Source: JADKCL01 sp031415375 (lineage in GTDB: Bacteria > Bacteroidota > Bacteroidia > J057 > JADKCL01). From it: a DNA stretch of 64,000 nucleotides. A program made the translations under genes and the position numbers. The stretch's first letter is position 1. Each line of letters starts with the position of its first letter. A model generated the notes under the pieces. That model ran no database searches. It was not told where the DNA came from and saw only the letters and a list, made by a program, of their open reading frames with translations. Shown one piece after another: positions 8,686 to 17,066 of the stretch. Where the stretch lies: assembly GCA_031415375.1 (NCBI GenBank), contig JANORP010000208.1, positions 1 to 64,000 on the forward strand, in the 5' to 3' direction.

Positions 8686-11600
8686 TTAGCGTTTTGGGCC
8701 CTTGCGCTCCTGAGTGCGGCGCTCGGCGCGCGTGAGCGGCCGCTCAGCAGGCTCGCTGGGTGCGTTTGTGCTCAAATTTTGGGTCGCCTCACGGCGTTGT
8801 AGATCGAGGTTGTCGTGGCTGGCCTTCACCTTGCTGAAGTCGTCGCGACGCACGCGGGTTTCTTCAATCTGCTGCTTTTCGCCACGGTTGATGTCCAGAT
8901 CTGATTTGAAGATCATGGAAATCACCTGCTCATTCACAGCGGCGAGTGCCTGCTGAAACAATTCGTAGGCCTCAAATTTATACACCACCAAGGGATCTTT
9001 TTGCTCGAAGACCGCGTTTTGCACCGAGGTGCGCAACTCGTCCATTTCGCGCAAGTGGTTTTTCCACTTGTCGTCGATCACGGAGAGCATTACAGAGCGC
9101 TCCAGCATGCGTGCGACTTCCTCGCCTTTGGTGGCAAGGGCCTGATCGAGGTTCACAACGATGCGCACACGGCGCGTGCCGTCTGAGAAGGGAATCTCCA
9201 CCATCTCGATGCGGGCATCGCGGTCCTTGATGCTTTGCAAACCTTTCAGGGTCTCAGCAGCCAAATAGGTTGTCTTGCGCTTGTAGAAAGCTTTGGCAGC
9301 ATCATACAACCGATCGGTGAGCGCCTCTTGCGAGAGCTTGTTCATATCCTGCTCGGTAATCTGCGGGTCCAAGGACAACATGCGGATCACAGCAAATTGG
9401 AAGTCTTCAGTTTCCCCACCATCGGCATATTCGTTCACGAGTTTGGAACAGACGTCCCAAAGCATCGTGTCGAGGTCGAGGCGCATGCGGTCGCCAAAAA
9501 GTGCGTTGCGACGGCGGCGATAAACCACCTCGCGTTGGCTGTTCATGACATCGTCATACTCCAAGAGACGCTTGCGCATGGCGAAGTTATTTTCCTCGAC
9601 CTTCTTTTGGGCATTGGTGATGCTTTTGGTGATCATGGAGTGCTGGATCACCTCACCCTCCTTGATACCAATGCGGTCCATGATGCGGCTGATGCGCTCA
9701 GAACCAAACAGACGCATCAAATCGTCTTCCAGGGACACATAAAATTGTGAGCTACCGGGATCGCCTTGGCGACCTGCACGACCGCGCAACTGCCGGTCGA
9801 TGCGGCGGGACTCGTGGCGCTCTGTGCCGACGATGGCGAGGCCACCTGCTTGTTTCACGCCTGGGCCGAGCTTGATGTCCGTACCACGGCCAGCCATGTT
9901 GGTGGCGATGGTGATCGTGCCTGCAAGACCAGCCTCGGCCACAACCTTGGCCTCGCTTTGGTGCTGCTTGGCGTTCAAGACGTTGTGCTCGATCTTGCGC
10001 ACACGCAGCATCCTACTCAAGAGCTCAGAGACCTCGACCGAGGTCGTACCTACGAGTACTGGACGGCCAGCGAGACGCAACTTCTCAACTTCGTCGATGA
10101 CGGCATTGTATTTCTCGCGTTTGGTCTTGAAGACCAAATCCTCATCGTCTTTGCGCACGATCGGGCGGTTGCTGGGTACCACGACCACGTCGAGCTTGTA
10201 GATCTCATAGAACTCGGAGGCTTCGGTCTCTGCCGTGCCGGTCATACCTGCGAGCTTGTGGTACATCCTAAAGAAGTTTTGCAGGGTCACCGTCGCAAAT
10301 GTCTGCGTTGCGGCTTCCACCGTCACGCTTTCCTTGGCCTCGATGGCTTGGTGCAAACCATCTGAGTAGCGGCGGCCGGCGAGCACACGACCCGTCTGCT
10401 CGTCCACGATCTTGACCTTGCCTTCATCGACGATGTACTCGATGTCGCGCTCAAAGAGGGTATAAGCCTTCACCAACTGGTTGATCGTGTGCAGACGATC
10501 TGACTTCTCGGCAAAATCTCTTGCCAAGGCATCTTTGTGCCGCATTTTCTCCTCATCGTCCTGGGACTTGTCGGCATCGATTTCCGTGAGGCGCGTGGCC
10601 ACATCGGGCATCACAAACAAGTTTTCGTCTTCGCCATCGGCGGTGATGAGATCACGGCCTTTTTCAGAGAGCTCCACTTGGTTGTTTTTCTCGTCGATGG
10701 TGAAGTACAGTTCTTCATCGACGATATGCATGTTTTTGCCTTTGTCTTGCATGTAAAACGCCTCTGTCTTGAGCATCTCTGACTTGATGCCAGGCTCAGA
10801 GAGGAATTTTACCAAGGCTTTATAGCGGGGCAGGCCACGGTGGGCGCGGAAGAGCTTGAGGCCCGCTTCTTTGACGGTTTCCTTATCCTTTTCCTTATCG
10901 CCAGCTTCAAATACTTTTCTGGCTTCAGAGATCAAGCTGGTCACCAAGCGCTGCTGGTTGCGCATCAGTTTCTCGACGCGTGGCTTGAGCTGGTAAAACT
11001 CATGGATCTCGCCCTTGGGTACTGGACCAGAGATGATGAGCGGGGTACGTGCCTCGTCAATCAACACGGAGTCAATCTCATCCACAATCGCAAAGTGAGG
11101 CTCGCGCTGCACGAGAAACTCTGGATTGGTGGTCATGTTGTCACGCAGGTAGTCAAACCCAAACTCATTGTTGGTGCCATAGGTGACATCGGCGAGATAG
11201 GCCTTGCGGCGCTCGTCTGAGTTGGGCTCGTGAAAGTCGATGCAATCGACGGTGATTTTGTGGAATTGGAAGAGCGGACCGTTCCATTCGCAGTCACGTC
11301 GTGCGAGGTAATCGTTCACGGTCACGAGGTGCACGCCCATGCCTGTGAGGGCATTGAGGTACACTGGCAGGGTCGCGACCAAGGTTTTACCCTCACCCGT
11401 GGCCATTTCAGAGATTTTGCCCGTGTGCAAGACCACGCCACCGATGAGCTGCACGTCGTAATGGACCATGTTCCATTCGATCTCGCCGCCAGCCGCCAGC
11501 CATACGTTTTTCCAAGTAGTGGAATTGCCGCTCACGACCACGTTGGGCTTTTTGGCAGCCATTGCGATGTCCCAGTCTGTGGTGGTGACTGTGAGGCCCT

Positions 11601-11970
11601 TGTTTTCAGTGAGGCGGCGAGCCGTCTCTTTGATCACGGCAAAAGCCTCGGGCAAGAGTTCCAACAAGACCTCTTCCAGCTGGATATTGCGTTTTTTGCG
11701 CAACTTCTCGGCTTCCTCGTAGAGGCGCTCTGAAAGCTGGAGGTCTTCAGTGGACTCCGCCTGTTTTTTCTTTGCAGCCATCTCTGCCGAGATAGCGCTG
11801 ATGTGTTTCTGGATGCGCTCACGGAAGACATCTGAGCGATCGCGCAAATTGTCGTCTGAAATGTTGCGCAACTTGCCATACTCGGCGAGGACCTTGGTGA
11901 CATAAGGCTGCAGTTCCTTAATGTCCTTTTCCTTTTTGTTGCCGAATAATCTCTGAAGCAGTTTTAGCAT
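8686..11970 (-). CDS. secA: Preprotein translocase ATPase SecA
   Basis: 1,094 residues from ATG 11970 (MLKLLQRLFGNKKEKD); the 23 residues upstream in frame are not family-like. SecA drives unfolded proteins through SecYEG with ATP. Motifs: Walker A MATGEGKT (189-196), VNDYLARRD, the DEIDSVLIDEAR Walker B/DEAD region, VGTTSVEVSE, ATNMAGRGTDIKLG and QLRGRAGRQGDPGSSQFYVSLED in the second motor domain. It is longer than the ~900-residue proteobacterial proteins, as is usual in Bacteroidota. The C-terminus is Arg/Lys-rich and ends without the Cys-rich zinc motif of SecB-dependent SecA, so a SecB tail interaction is unlikely. Confidence 0.98.
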   Translation of the reverse strand: MLKLLQRLFGNKKEKDIKELQPYVTKVLAEYGKLRNISDDNLRDRSDVFRERIQKHISAISAEMAAKKKQAESTEDLQLSERLYEEAEKLRKKRNIQLEEVLLELLPEAFAVIKETARRLTENKGLTVTTTDWDIAMAAKKPNVVVSGNSTTWKNVWLAAGGEIEWNMVHYDVQLIGGVVLHTGKISEMATGEGKTLVATLPVYLNALTGMGVHLVTVNDYLARRDCEWNGPLFQFHKITVDCIDFHEPNSDERRKAYLADVTYGTNNEFGFDYLRDNMTTNPEFLVQREPHFAIVDEIDSVLIDEARTPLIISGPVPKGEIHEFYQLKPRVEKLMRNQQRLVTSLISEARKVFEAGDKEKDKETVKEAGLKLFRAHRGLPRYKALVKFLSEPGIKSEMLKTEAFYMQDKGKNMHIVDEELYFTIDEKNNQVELSEKGRDLITADGEDENLFVMPDVATRLTEIDADKSQDDEEKMRHKDALARDFAEKSDRLHTINQLVKAYTLFERDIEYIVDEGKVKIVDEQTGRVLAGRRYSDGLHQAIEAKESVTVEAATQTFATVTLQNFFRMYHKLAGMTGTAETEASEFYEIYKLDVVVVPSNRPIVRKDDEDLVFKTKREKYNAVIDEVEKLRLAGRPVLVGTTSVEVSELLSRMLRVRKIEHNVLNAKQHQSEAKVVAEAGLAGTITIATNMAGRGTDIKLGPGVKQAGGLAIVGTERHESRRIDRQLRGRAGRQGDPGSSQFYVSLEDDLMRLFGSERISRIMDRIGIKEGEVIQHSMITKSITNAQKKVEENNFAMRKRLLEYDDVMNSQREVVYRRRRNALFGDRMRLDLDTMLWDVCSKLVNEYADGGETEDFQFAVIRMLSLDPQITEQDMNKLSQEALTDRLYDAAKAFYKRKTTYLAAETLKGLQSIKDRDARIEMVEIPFSDGTRRVRIVVNLDQALATKGEEVARMLERSVMLSVIDDKWKNHLREMDELRTSVQNAVFEQKDPLVVYKFEAYELFQQALAAVNEQVISMIFKSDLDINRGEKQQIEETRVRRDDFSKVKASHDNLDLQRREATQNLSTNAPSEPAERPLTRAERRTQERKGPKR

Positions 11971-12090
11971 ATCGAATGGGTGTAAAAATCGCGACAAAGG
12001 TAAAGAAATTTCGGGACAATGCCCCTGAGAACGGTTCAAGAGAATCCGGAATACTTGTCTCCGACATCCCTCCCTGAAACGAGCGAAAAA

Positions 12091-12900
12091 CTATTCCACC
12101 AGGTGCTTTCCAATCACTTGGAGCATGGCCGGATGCAACGCGGCATTGGTGGCTACAATTTGCTTGCCAAAAAGATAGTCACTGCCACCTTGTAAGTCCG
12201 AAATCATGCCGCCCGCCTCTTGCACCATGAGGGCTCCAGCGGCCACATCCCATGGACTGAGGCCGATTTCGAAGAATCCGTCGAGTCTGCCACAGGCCAC
12301 ATAAGCCAAATCTAGGGCGGCTGCACCAAAACGACGGATGCCATGGCAACTTGCCAAAAACTCCCGAATTGCTGCCAAATAGTCACCCATCACATCATTT
12401 CTGACATGCGGGAAGCCAGTACCCAGCAGTGCAGCACCGAGGTGGCTGTGGCTGCTGACCCTGATTGGCTGATCGTCTCTCCAGACGCCTTTGCCTTTAA
12501 TGGCCAGGAAAACCTCTCCATGCGGCACGTCATGCACGATACCTAGGATCGTTTGTCCATGGTATTGCAGCCCCACCGAGATGCAATAGGCGGGCATGTC
12601 ATGGATGAAGTTTGTCGTGCCGTCGAGGGGATCGATGATCCAGCGGTAGGCTGCCTCGGGCCGTAAGTCGCCGCCCTCCTCTCTGATGAAACCAGAGTCG
12701 GGGAGCAATGCGGCAAACCCTTGGGTGAGGCGCTGCTCAGATTCTCGATCGACATAGGAAACCATGTCGTTGTAGCGTTTGAATTCTATCTTGTCATCGC
12801 TGAAGTTTTTCCTTTCGGCTAGGATGAACTTTGCGGCCTCGGCGACAATGCGCTTCACGTTGGTGACAAAGGAAGGTGTAATCTCAGGGTAGTCCTGCAT
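12091..12900 (-). CDS. suhB: Inositol monophosphatase family protein
   Basis: 269 residues from ATG 12900 (MQDYPEITPSF). Mg-dependent phosphatase fold: the EEGG segment (74-77), the metal-binding signature IIDPLDGTTNF (88-98), and the C-terminal SPWDVAAGALMVQEAGG block with the third metal-binding aspartate. Substrates in this family include inositol phosphates, 3'-phosphoadenosine 5'-phosphate and fructose 1,6-bisphosphate; the sequence alone does not choose. The SuhB label is by general resemblance. The gene ends 120 bp before the secA start on the same strand, so readthrough into secA is possible. Confidence 0.88.
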   Translation of the reverse strand: MQDYPEITPSFVTNVKRIVAEAAKFILAERKNFSDDKIEFKRYNDMVSYVDRESEQRLTQGFAALLPDSGFIREEGGDLRPEAAYRWIIDPLDGTTNFIHDMPAYCISVGLQYHGQTILGIVHDVPHGEVFLAIKGKGVWRDDQPIRVSSHSHLGAALLGTGFPHVRNDVMGDYLAAIREFLASCHGIRRFGAAALDLAYVACGRLDGFFEIGLSPWDVAAGALMVQEAGGMISDLQGGSDYLFGKQIVATNAALHPAMLQVIGKHLVE

Positions 12901-13097
12901 GTGCTTGAATTTTGATCGGCGCTGCAACGCGGGCTAGTCGATTTCTAGTCTTTTGCATCCAGCGAGGGAGCAATATAGTCTCCCAGCCTGAAACGAGTGG
13001 CATCTTACCTGAAAAATCCTAGGAATCTCTTCGTCGCATTGAAGTCTTGGCTCACCATCATGCCTGCAACGAATTGGATCCACGCCTAGGGTTTGGT

Positions 13098-14222
13098 CTA
13101 TCTAGGGGGTTCGCAGGGCATTTCTACAGCATCGTTATAGCAATTTTCATAGAGCTCATAGGTACACTTGCGGCAAAATTCCATCTGGCCGGTCTCTTGG
13201 TTGCATTCCGTGAGGAACTCATAGACCTGTATCTCTTGGAGCTGGTCTTGGACAATGGCCTTGGCAAGCAATTCGCCAGGCAGCATGAGTGCAAGCCAGA
13301 TCATGAGGGCGGGCGCAAGCTGCATATACGGCGTGGCGCGCACCTGCAAGACGGTCTCTACGCGGTTGCGCAGACGGCTTCCCTTGAAAAATTGCAAGGG
13401 GGCAAATGCCTCACCCGTCTTCATCCGCAAGAGCAAACTTGCATAGTGCTTGCGCATGCCCGTCTGCCCGACTGCGTAGGCGTCGGCGGTATATTCGCTG
13501 AGCAACTCCAACTCCTTGGAAATGAAATAAAAGGCTGGATTGACCCACCAAACCAGCTGTAAGAGCACGAGAAATATCTTTTCCCAGGAATTGTATTGGC
13601 GAATGTGGGAATACTCATGGAGCATGACGGCGACTTGGTCGTCGGTGGAGAGTTGGTCAAGGGCCGTGCTCCAGAAGATATATTTGCCGCCAAGGCGCAG
13701 GGAAGCCGCCGACAGCCCCGGTACATCACGTACCAAACGCACGTGGCCGCCATCGAGCTCTACCCACTCGGCACGGTGGCGCCGCGTGCGCCAGAGTAGG
13801 CGGCCGAGTTGCACAAACATGCGCAATGTGAGCAGGAAGCCGATCCCTGTGAGCATCACCATCAAAATAAACTGGTTGCGCAGCAAGAAGTCATACACGC
13901 GGCTGGTCTGGTACAAGATCACGTCGCCTGCATGGGGCTGCTCGCAGTGGCAAAAGTCTTGGATGTCGGTGGCACCGAGCGGGACGGGACTGTGCAGTGT
14001 CGGCGCGAGGTTGCCTTGTGCGTCCTTTTGAAGACTGATGTGGCGATAATTGGTCTGTGTAAATGGTGGTGTGAGTGGCAAGATGAGGCTCACGGCCAAG
14101 ACGAGCCAGAGGGTGGCACGTCGCGCCGCAAAAGAGGGGCGCAGGGCACGCAACAGGAAATAGGCCGCCAAGCCCATCCAAGAGAGCAATATCGTGGAGC
14201 AGATATAGCTCAATAGGCTCAT
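13098..14222 (-). CDS. M56-family (BlaR1/MecR1-like) membrane metallopeptidase, Cys-rich sensor tail
   Basis: 374 residues. Helices at about 5-25, 35-52, 115-137 and 302-320 anchor a cytosolic zinc protease with HEYSH (202-206) and the downstream glutamate in SEYTADAYA (243). In the BlaR1 system this protease cleaves or inactivates the BlaI repressor after a signal from outside. There is no penicillin-binding sensor domain after the last helix, only about 50 residues with five cysteines (340, 350, 353, 361, 370). The first extracytoplasmic loop carries a Cys-His-Cys (91-93). A metal or redox signal is inferred. The start overlaps the end of the repressor gene by 4 bp, so the two are cotranscribed. 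Confidence 0.85.
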   Translation of the reverse strand: MSLLSYICSTILLSWMGLAAYFLLRALRPSFAARRATLWLVLAVSLILPLTPPFTQTNYRHISLQKDAQGNLAPTLHSPVPLGATDIQDFCHCEQPHAGDVILYQTSRVYDFLLRNQFILMVMLTGIGFLLTLRMFVQLGRLLWRTRRHRAEWVELDGGHVRLVRDVPGLSAASLRLGGKYIFWSTALDQLSTDDQVAVMLHEYSHIRQYNSWEKIFLVLLQLVWWVNPAFYFISKELELLSEYTADAYAVGQTGMRKHYASLLLRMKTGEAFAPLQFFKGSRLRNRVETVLQVRATPYMQLAPALMIWLALMLPGELLAKAIVQDQLQEIQVYEFLTECNQETGQMEFCRKCTYELYENCYNDAVEMPCEPPR

Positions 14223-14587
14223 TCTGCCTCGTCGATCAATTTACGGATCGCATCGAGCTCGCTGCCCGAGATGTTTTCATTGTCCACCAGCGTCGAGACC
14301 ATGGAAGTGACGTTGCCCGCAAAGACATTTTGGAGCACGTTTTTCATGAGGTTTTTCTGGTACTCCTCGCGCATGATGAGCGGGAAATATTGGTGGGAGC
14401 GGCCAAATGCCTCATGCCCTACAAATTCCTTCTCCTCCAGGATGCGCACGACCGTCGATACCGTGTTGTAGGCTGGCTTGGGCGCATGTGGCCATTCATC
14501 TACCAGCGCCTTCACAAAGGCTTTGCCTTTGTCCCAAAGCAAGTTCATCACCTGCAGTTCCAAACCTGTCAATAGCTTCTTGCTCAT
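14219..14587 (-). CDS. blaI: BlaI/MecI/CopY-family transcriptional repressor
   Basis: 122 residues with the family winged-helix fold: an N-terminal helix set (LTGLELQVMNLLWDKG), the recognition helix region YNTVSTVVRILEEKEFV and a wing GRSHQYFP, then a C-terminal dimerisation and cleavage region. Such repressors bind dyad operators as dimers and are inactivated by a partner M56 protease, here encoded immediately downstream with a 4-bp overlap. The promoter has TTTG - 20 bp - TATATTTG, and a dyad AACTA-N6-TAGTT overlaps the -7 element, so the gene is probably autoregulated. The same dyad recurs before the DUF1573 gene. Confidence 0.92.
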   Translation of the reverse strand: MSKKLLTGLELQVMNLLWDKGKAFVKALVDEWPHAPKPAYNTVSTVVRILEEKEFVGHEAFGRSHQYFPLIMREEYQKNLMKNVLQNVFAGNVTSMVSTLVDNENISGSELDAIRKLIDEAE

Positions 14588-14601
14588 GTGCTTCCTTTCT
14601 G

Positions 14602-14617
14602 AACTACAAATATAGTT
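14602..14617. promoter_or_regulatory. Putative BlaI operator in the blaI promoter
   Basis: The dyad AACTA-CAAATA-TAGTT lies 15 bp before the blaI ATG and overlaps the -7 element. Its half-sites and 6-bp spacing are the same as in the three sites at 15294-15349. Assignment to BlaI is inference from location and the shared motif. Confidence 0.65.
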
Positions 14618-14638
14618 TATTTAATTGCTGCTGACAAA
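14607..14638 (-). promoter_or_regulatory. blaI promoter
   Basis: On the minus strand, TTTG (14638-14635), a 20-bp spacer and TATATTTG (14614-14607) match the Bacteroidota -33/-7 consensus. The predicted start site is near 14600, giving a leader of about 13 nt. Confidence 0.7.
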
Positions 14639-14790
14639 TGTGATGGTGCATTTCCCGCTTGGCGACCCGCATGCGGCAAGCTTTCGTTCTATCTCTCACT
14701 GCCAAGATGCTGAACGGGCACATGCCGCCTGGGCGAATGTCGCGCCGAGCAGCATGTGATTCCTGTGGAGGAAAGGGGTGGAAGGCGGCT

Positions 14791-15261
14791 TTATTCGACG
14801 ACTTCTCCCGAGAAGTTGAGCACAATCGTGCGCGGGTCGGTGTTCATGGTCACCGTCGCCGACTTTTTGAAGATGCCGACAGACTTTGCTTCCATCGACG
14901 TTTCCACAAAACCGGTCTCACCGGGCGCAACAGGCTCTTTGGAATAATCACCTACTGTGCAGGAGCATGATGGTTTCACACTTTCGATGATCAAGGGTGC
15001 AGTACCCGTGTTTTTGAAGGTGTAACGGTGTACGGCTTTGTCGCCTTTGGCGACCTCGCCAAATTGGAAATCGACGGCATCGAACTCGATCGTGGTCGCT
15101 GCAAGGGTGGCGGCCTCTGCGATGTCTGGAGCCGTCCCAACGTTGGCCACCTGCGTGAGTGGAATCACGGCGTCGGTCGAGATTTGCGCCGTTTTTTGGC
15201 AAGCACTTGCGAGAGAGATAGAGAGCAAACTGAGCAATAAAAAATGTTTTGAAGCAATCAT
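14791..15261 (-). CDS. DUF1573-domain lipoprotein
   Basis: 156 residues from ATG 15261 (MIASKHFLLLSL). A signal peptide with lipobox LASAC makes Cys21 the lipidation site. Residues about 58-152 form the DUF1573 Ig-like domain: FDFGEV-type strand (FQFGEVAKGDK), YTFKNTGTAPLIIESVKPSCSCT with Cys99 and Cys101, and VAPGETGFVET. Such proteins are common in Bacteroidota with unknown role. The promoter (15285-15315) has an operator filling its spacer, suggesting control by the BlaI repressor encoded 200 bp downstream on the same strand. The leader is about 17 nt. Confidence 0.87.
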   Translation of the reverse strand: MIASKHFLLLSLLSISLASACQKTAQISTDAVIPLTQVANVGTAPDIAEAATLAATTIEFDAVDFQFGEVAKGDKAVHRYTFKNTGTAPLIIESVKPSCSCTVGDYSKEPVAPGETGFVETSMEAKSVGIFKKSATVTMNTDPRTIVLNFSGEVVE

Positions 15262-15284
15262 TGTATTGATTTTTAAGTACTCGA

Positions 15285-15315
15285 CAAAGCTACAACTATT
15301 TAAATAGTTGTACAA
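15285..15315 (-). promoter_or_regulatory. Promoter of the DUF1573 gene
   Basis: On the minus strand TTG (15315-15313), a 20-bp spacer and TAGCTTTG (15292-15285) match the Bacteroidota consensus. The spacer is almost exactly the first operator dyad. The predicted start site is near 15278. Confidence 0.7.
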
Positions 15316-15349
15316 CTATTCTTTTAGTTTTTTAACTAAAAACTTATTT
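15291..15349. promoter_or_regulatory. Three tandem BlaI-like operators at 20-bp intervals
   Basis: AACTA-N6-TAGTT occurs at 15294-15309 (inside a perfect 22-bp palindrome, 15291-15312) and at 15314-15329. A third copy with one mismatch (AACTA-N6-TATTT) is at 15334-15349. All three have identical spacing and lie exactly 20 bp apart, about two helical turns. Site 1 fills the DUF1573 promoter spacer and site 2 overlaps its -33 element. The motif also sits on the blaI promoter. Confidence 0.7.
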
Positions 15350-15455
15350 ATACCCATTTATACCCGCATCTCTCTATTGCCAAGTCCCTTCAGGAATCGT
15401 TCCCAATTCAAAAACTACATCCGTCAGGTGTCCCTACAGCCTCTATATTTGCAAG

Positions 15456-15851
15456 ATGAATCCCATCCACGACAGCAGCCCTGCCCAGAAGCTCTCCAAG
15501 CTCATTGTAGTAGGTGACCGCGTGCTCATCAAGCCCAAGTCAGAAACAGAACGAACCAAGACAGGCCTGTACCTGCCGCCAGGTGTGGAGGAAAAGGAAG
15601 AAATCGGTTGGGGCTGGATTATGAAAATTGGACCCGGCTACCCCATTCCTGTACCCACCGATGAAAGTTTGGAGCCTTGGAAAGCGGCAGATGAGCGCAT
15701 CAAGTATGTGCCGCTCCAAGCCAAGGTTGGCGACTTGGCTATCTTTCTCAAGCGTGCAGCCTTTGAGGTGATCTACCAAGACGAGAAATATTTCATCGTG
15801 CCGCAAGGGTCGGTATTGATGCTGGAACGCGACGAAGACCTGATCGTTTGA
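15456..15851 (+). CDS. GroES-like co-chaperone family protein
   Basis: 131 residues. The core fits the Cpn10/GroES fold: VVGDRVLIKPKSETERTKTGLYLPPGVEEKEEIGWGWIMKIGPG, then a long insert, VGDLAIFLKRAAFEVIYQDEKYFIVPQGSVLMLER. It is longer than true GroES (~95 residues), has no groEL beside it, and carries an unusual N-terminal extension and a 25-residue insert before the last strands. It may be an accessory co-chaperone or a GroES-fold protein with another job. It is divergent from the DUF1573 gene, sharing the operator-rich intergenic region, and lies 4 bp before a DHFR-like gene. Confidence 0.8.
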   Translation: MNPIHDSSPAQKLSKLIVVGDRVLIKPKSETERTKTGLYLPPGVEEKEEIGWGWIMKIGPGYPIPVPTDESLEPWKAADERIKYVPLQAKVGDLAIFLKRAAFEVIYQDEKYFIVPQGSVLMLERDEDLIV

Positions 15852-15855
15852 TACT

Positions 15856-16383
15856 ATGAAACGTACCATCCACATCGCGATGAGCCTTGATGGCTATATT
15901 GCTGACGCGCAAGGAAGCGTGGAATGGCTTGAAAACGCCGCCAAAAATCCAGCCATCTACGAGCGAATCCTGCCTTTCATCGTGGCCAGTGAGGTCTTGG
16001 TGATGGGTAGAGTCACATATCAGCAGGTCTTGGGGTTTGGAGAATGGCCATACGCGGGCAAGCAGGTGATCGTCGTCTCAAACACGCTGGCTGCACCGCG
16101 CTCACCCAACACGGTCGTCGTCTCCCAGGACGGTCTCACGCAAGCACTCGTAGCAACGGGTGCCCAAGCAGTCTGGATAGTCGGTGGCGGGCAGCTCAAT
16201 GCCTATATGATCGATCAGGGTCTGGTGGACGAATTGATCGTCACTGTAGTGCCACTTCTATTGGGAGCAGGGACTCCTCTGCTTACAGGGCTTACACGCC
16301 TCACGCCCATGCAACTGCAAGATATGCAGCAGCTGGCAGACGGCTTCGTCGAGCTGACCTATTCGTTTCCGCGACCCAGCTAG
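15856..16383 (+). CDS. Dihydrofolate reductase / RibD C-terminal family protein
   Basis: 175 residues, beginning MKRTIHIAMSLDGYIADAQGSVEWL, the hallmark N-terminus of the DHFR-like/RibD reductase fold. The middle has LVMGRVTYQQVLGFGEWPYAGKQVIVVSN and the NADPH-binding IVGGGQLNAYMIDQGLVDELIVTVVPLLLGAG. These enzymes reduce pteridine- or pyrimidine-type substrates with NADPH; many family members are uncharacterised. It follows the GroES-like gene by 4 bp and is probably cotranscribed with it. It is not clearly the housekeeping FolA. Confidence 0.87.
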   Translation: MKRTIHIAMSLDGYIADAQGSVEWLENAAKNPAIYERILPFIVASEVLVMGRVTYQQVLGFGEWPYAGKQVIVVSNTLAAPRSPNTVVVSQDGLTQALVATGAQAVWIVGGGQLNAYMIDQGLVDELIVTVVPLLLGAGTPLLTGLTRLTPMQLQDMQQLADGFVELTYSFPRPS

Positions 16384-16385
16384 GC

Positions 16386-17045
16386 TTACAAGCCGATACC
16401 AATTTGGAACCCGATTTTGGGATAGACGCCGTTGTATCCCGGCTGTGTGACAGGGATATATTGGGTTTGGCGAATTTCACCGAACGAACGCTTGATGCCG
16501 CCTCCAGTGTAGAAATCGACAAAAAATTTGTTGCCCAAGGCAAATTGCAATCCCATGATTACGCCGCCAGCGACCTCGTTGAGCTTCTCACTTTCGTTCA
16601 CATTTTGCTGTAGGATCCAATCCCACACCTGCACCGACCGCTGCAAATAGCGGTGCGAGAGGTAAGGCCCGGCATAAAAACCTTTGAAAAACCAAAAGCC
16701 TTGCCCGTTGCGGGAGATGTCTTGCGGTGGAATCACATAGAGCCTGTATTGCAGGTCTTCTTGAAATCCAAACTCAGGTGTCGAGACGCCAGAGGTGTAG
16801 TTGTTGCCTGTGCGGGAATGCAGGCCAGCGCTCAACATGATACTGCTCTTTTGCTCGCCAAGCATGCGCTCGTAACTCATCAAGAAAGTGCCCTCGGCAA
16901 AATGAAAGGGGCTGATCTTAATGATGTTTTTCACAGGTGTATATTTCTCCACTGGTCGCGCTGGCGGTGCCTGCGCAAGCAACAATCCAGGGATACTCAT
17001 CCAAATGAGCAAGGCACCTAGGGCCAATGTTGTGATGCGTTTCAT
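16386..17045 (-). CDS. Outer-membrane beta-barrel-like protein, unknown role
   Basis: 219 residues with a signal peptide (about 1-25, ending LLLAQ). The rest alternates hydrophobic and polar residues and has many aromatic-ended strands (FYAGPYLSHRY, IMGLQFALGNKFFVDFYTGGGIKRSF, YPKIGFQIGIGL), typical of an 8- to 10-strand outer-membrane barrel of the DUF3575 kind found in Bacteroidota. The terminal aromatic of classic barrels is absent (ends GL). It lies 21 bp downstream of a lipoprotein gene on the same strand, so the two probably form an operon. Substrate and role unknown. Confidence 0.65.
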   Translation of the reverse strand: MKRITTLALGALLIWMSIPGLLLAQAPPARPVEKYTPVKNIIKISPFHFAEGTFLMSYERMLGEQKSSIMLSAGLHSRTGNNYTSGVSTPEFGFQEDLQYRLYVIPPQDISRNGQGFWFFKGFYAGPYLSHRYLQRSVQVWDWILQQNVNESEKLNEVAGGVIMGLQFALGNKFFVDFYTGGGIKRSFGEIRQTQYIPVTQPGYNGVYPKIGFQIGIGL

Positions 17046-17066
17046 ATCGTATTTTGTGAGGATGTA

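Noticed and set aside
15444..15455. TATATTTG immediately before the GroES-like ATG as its -7 element
   Set aside because: It would leave almost no leader and has no -33 TTG at the right distance; probably coincidental.
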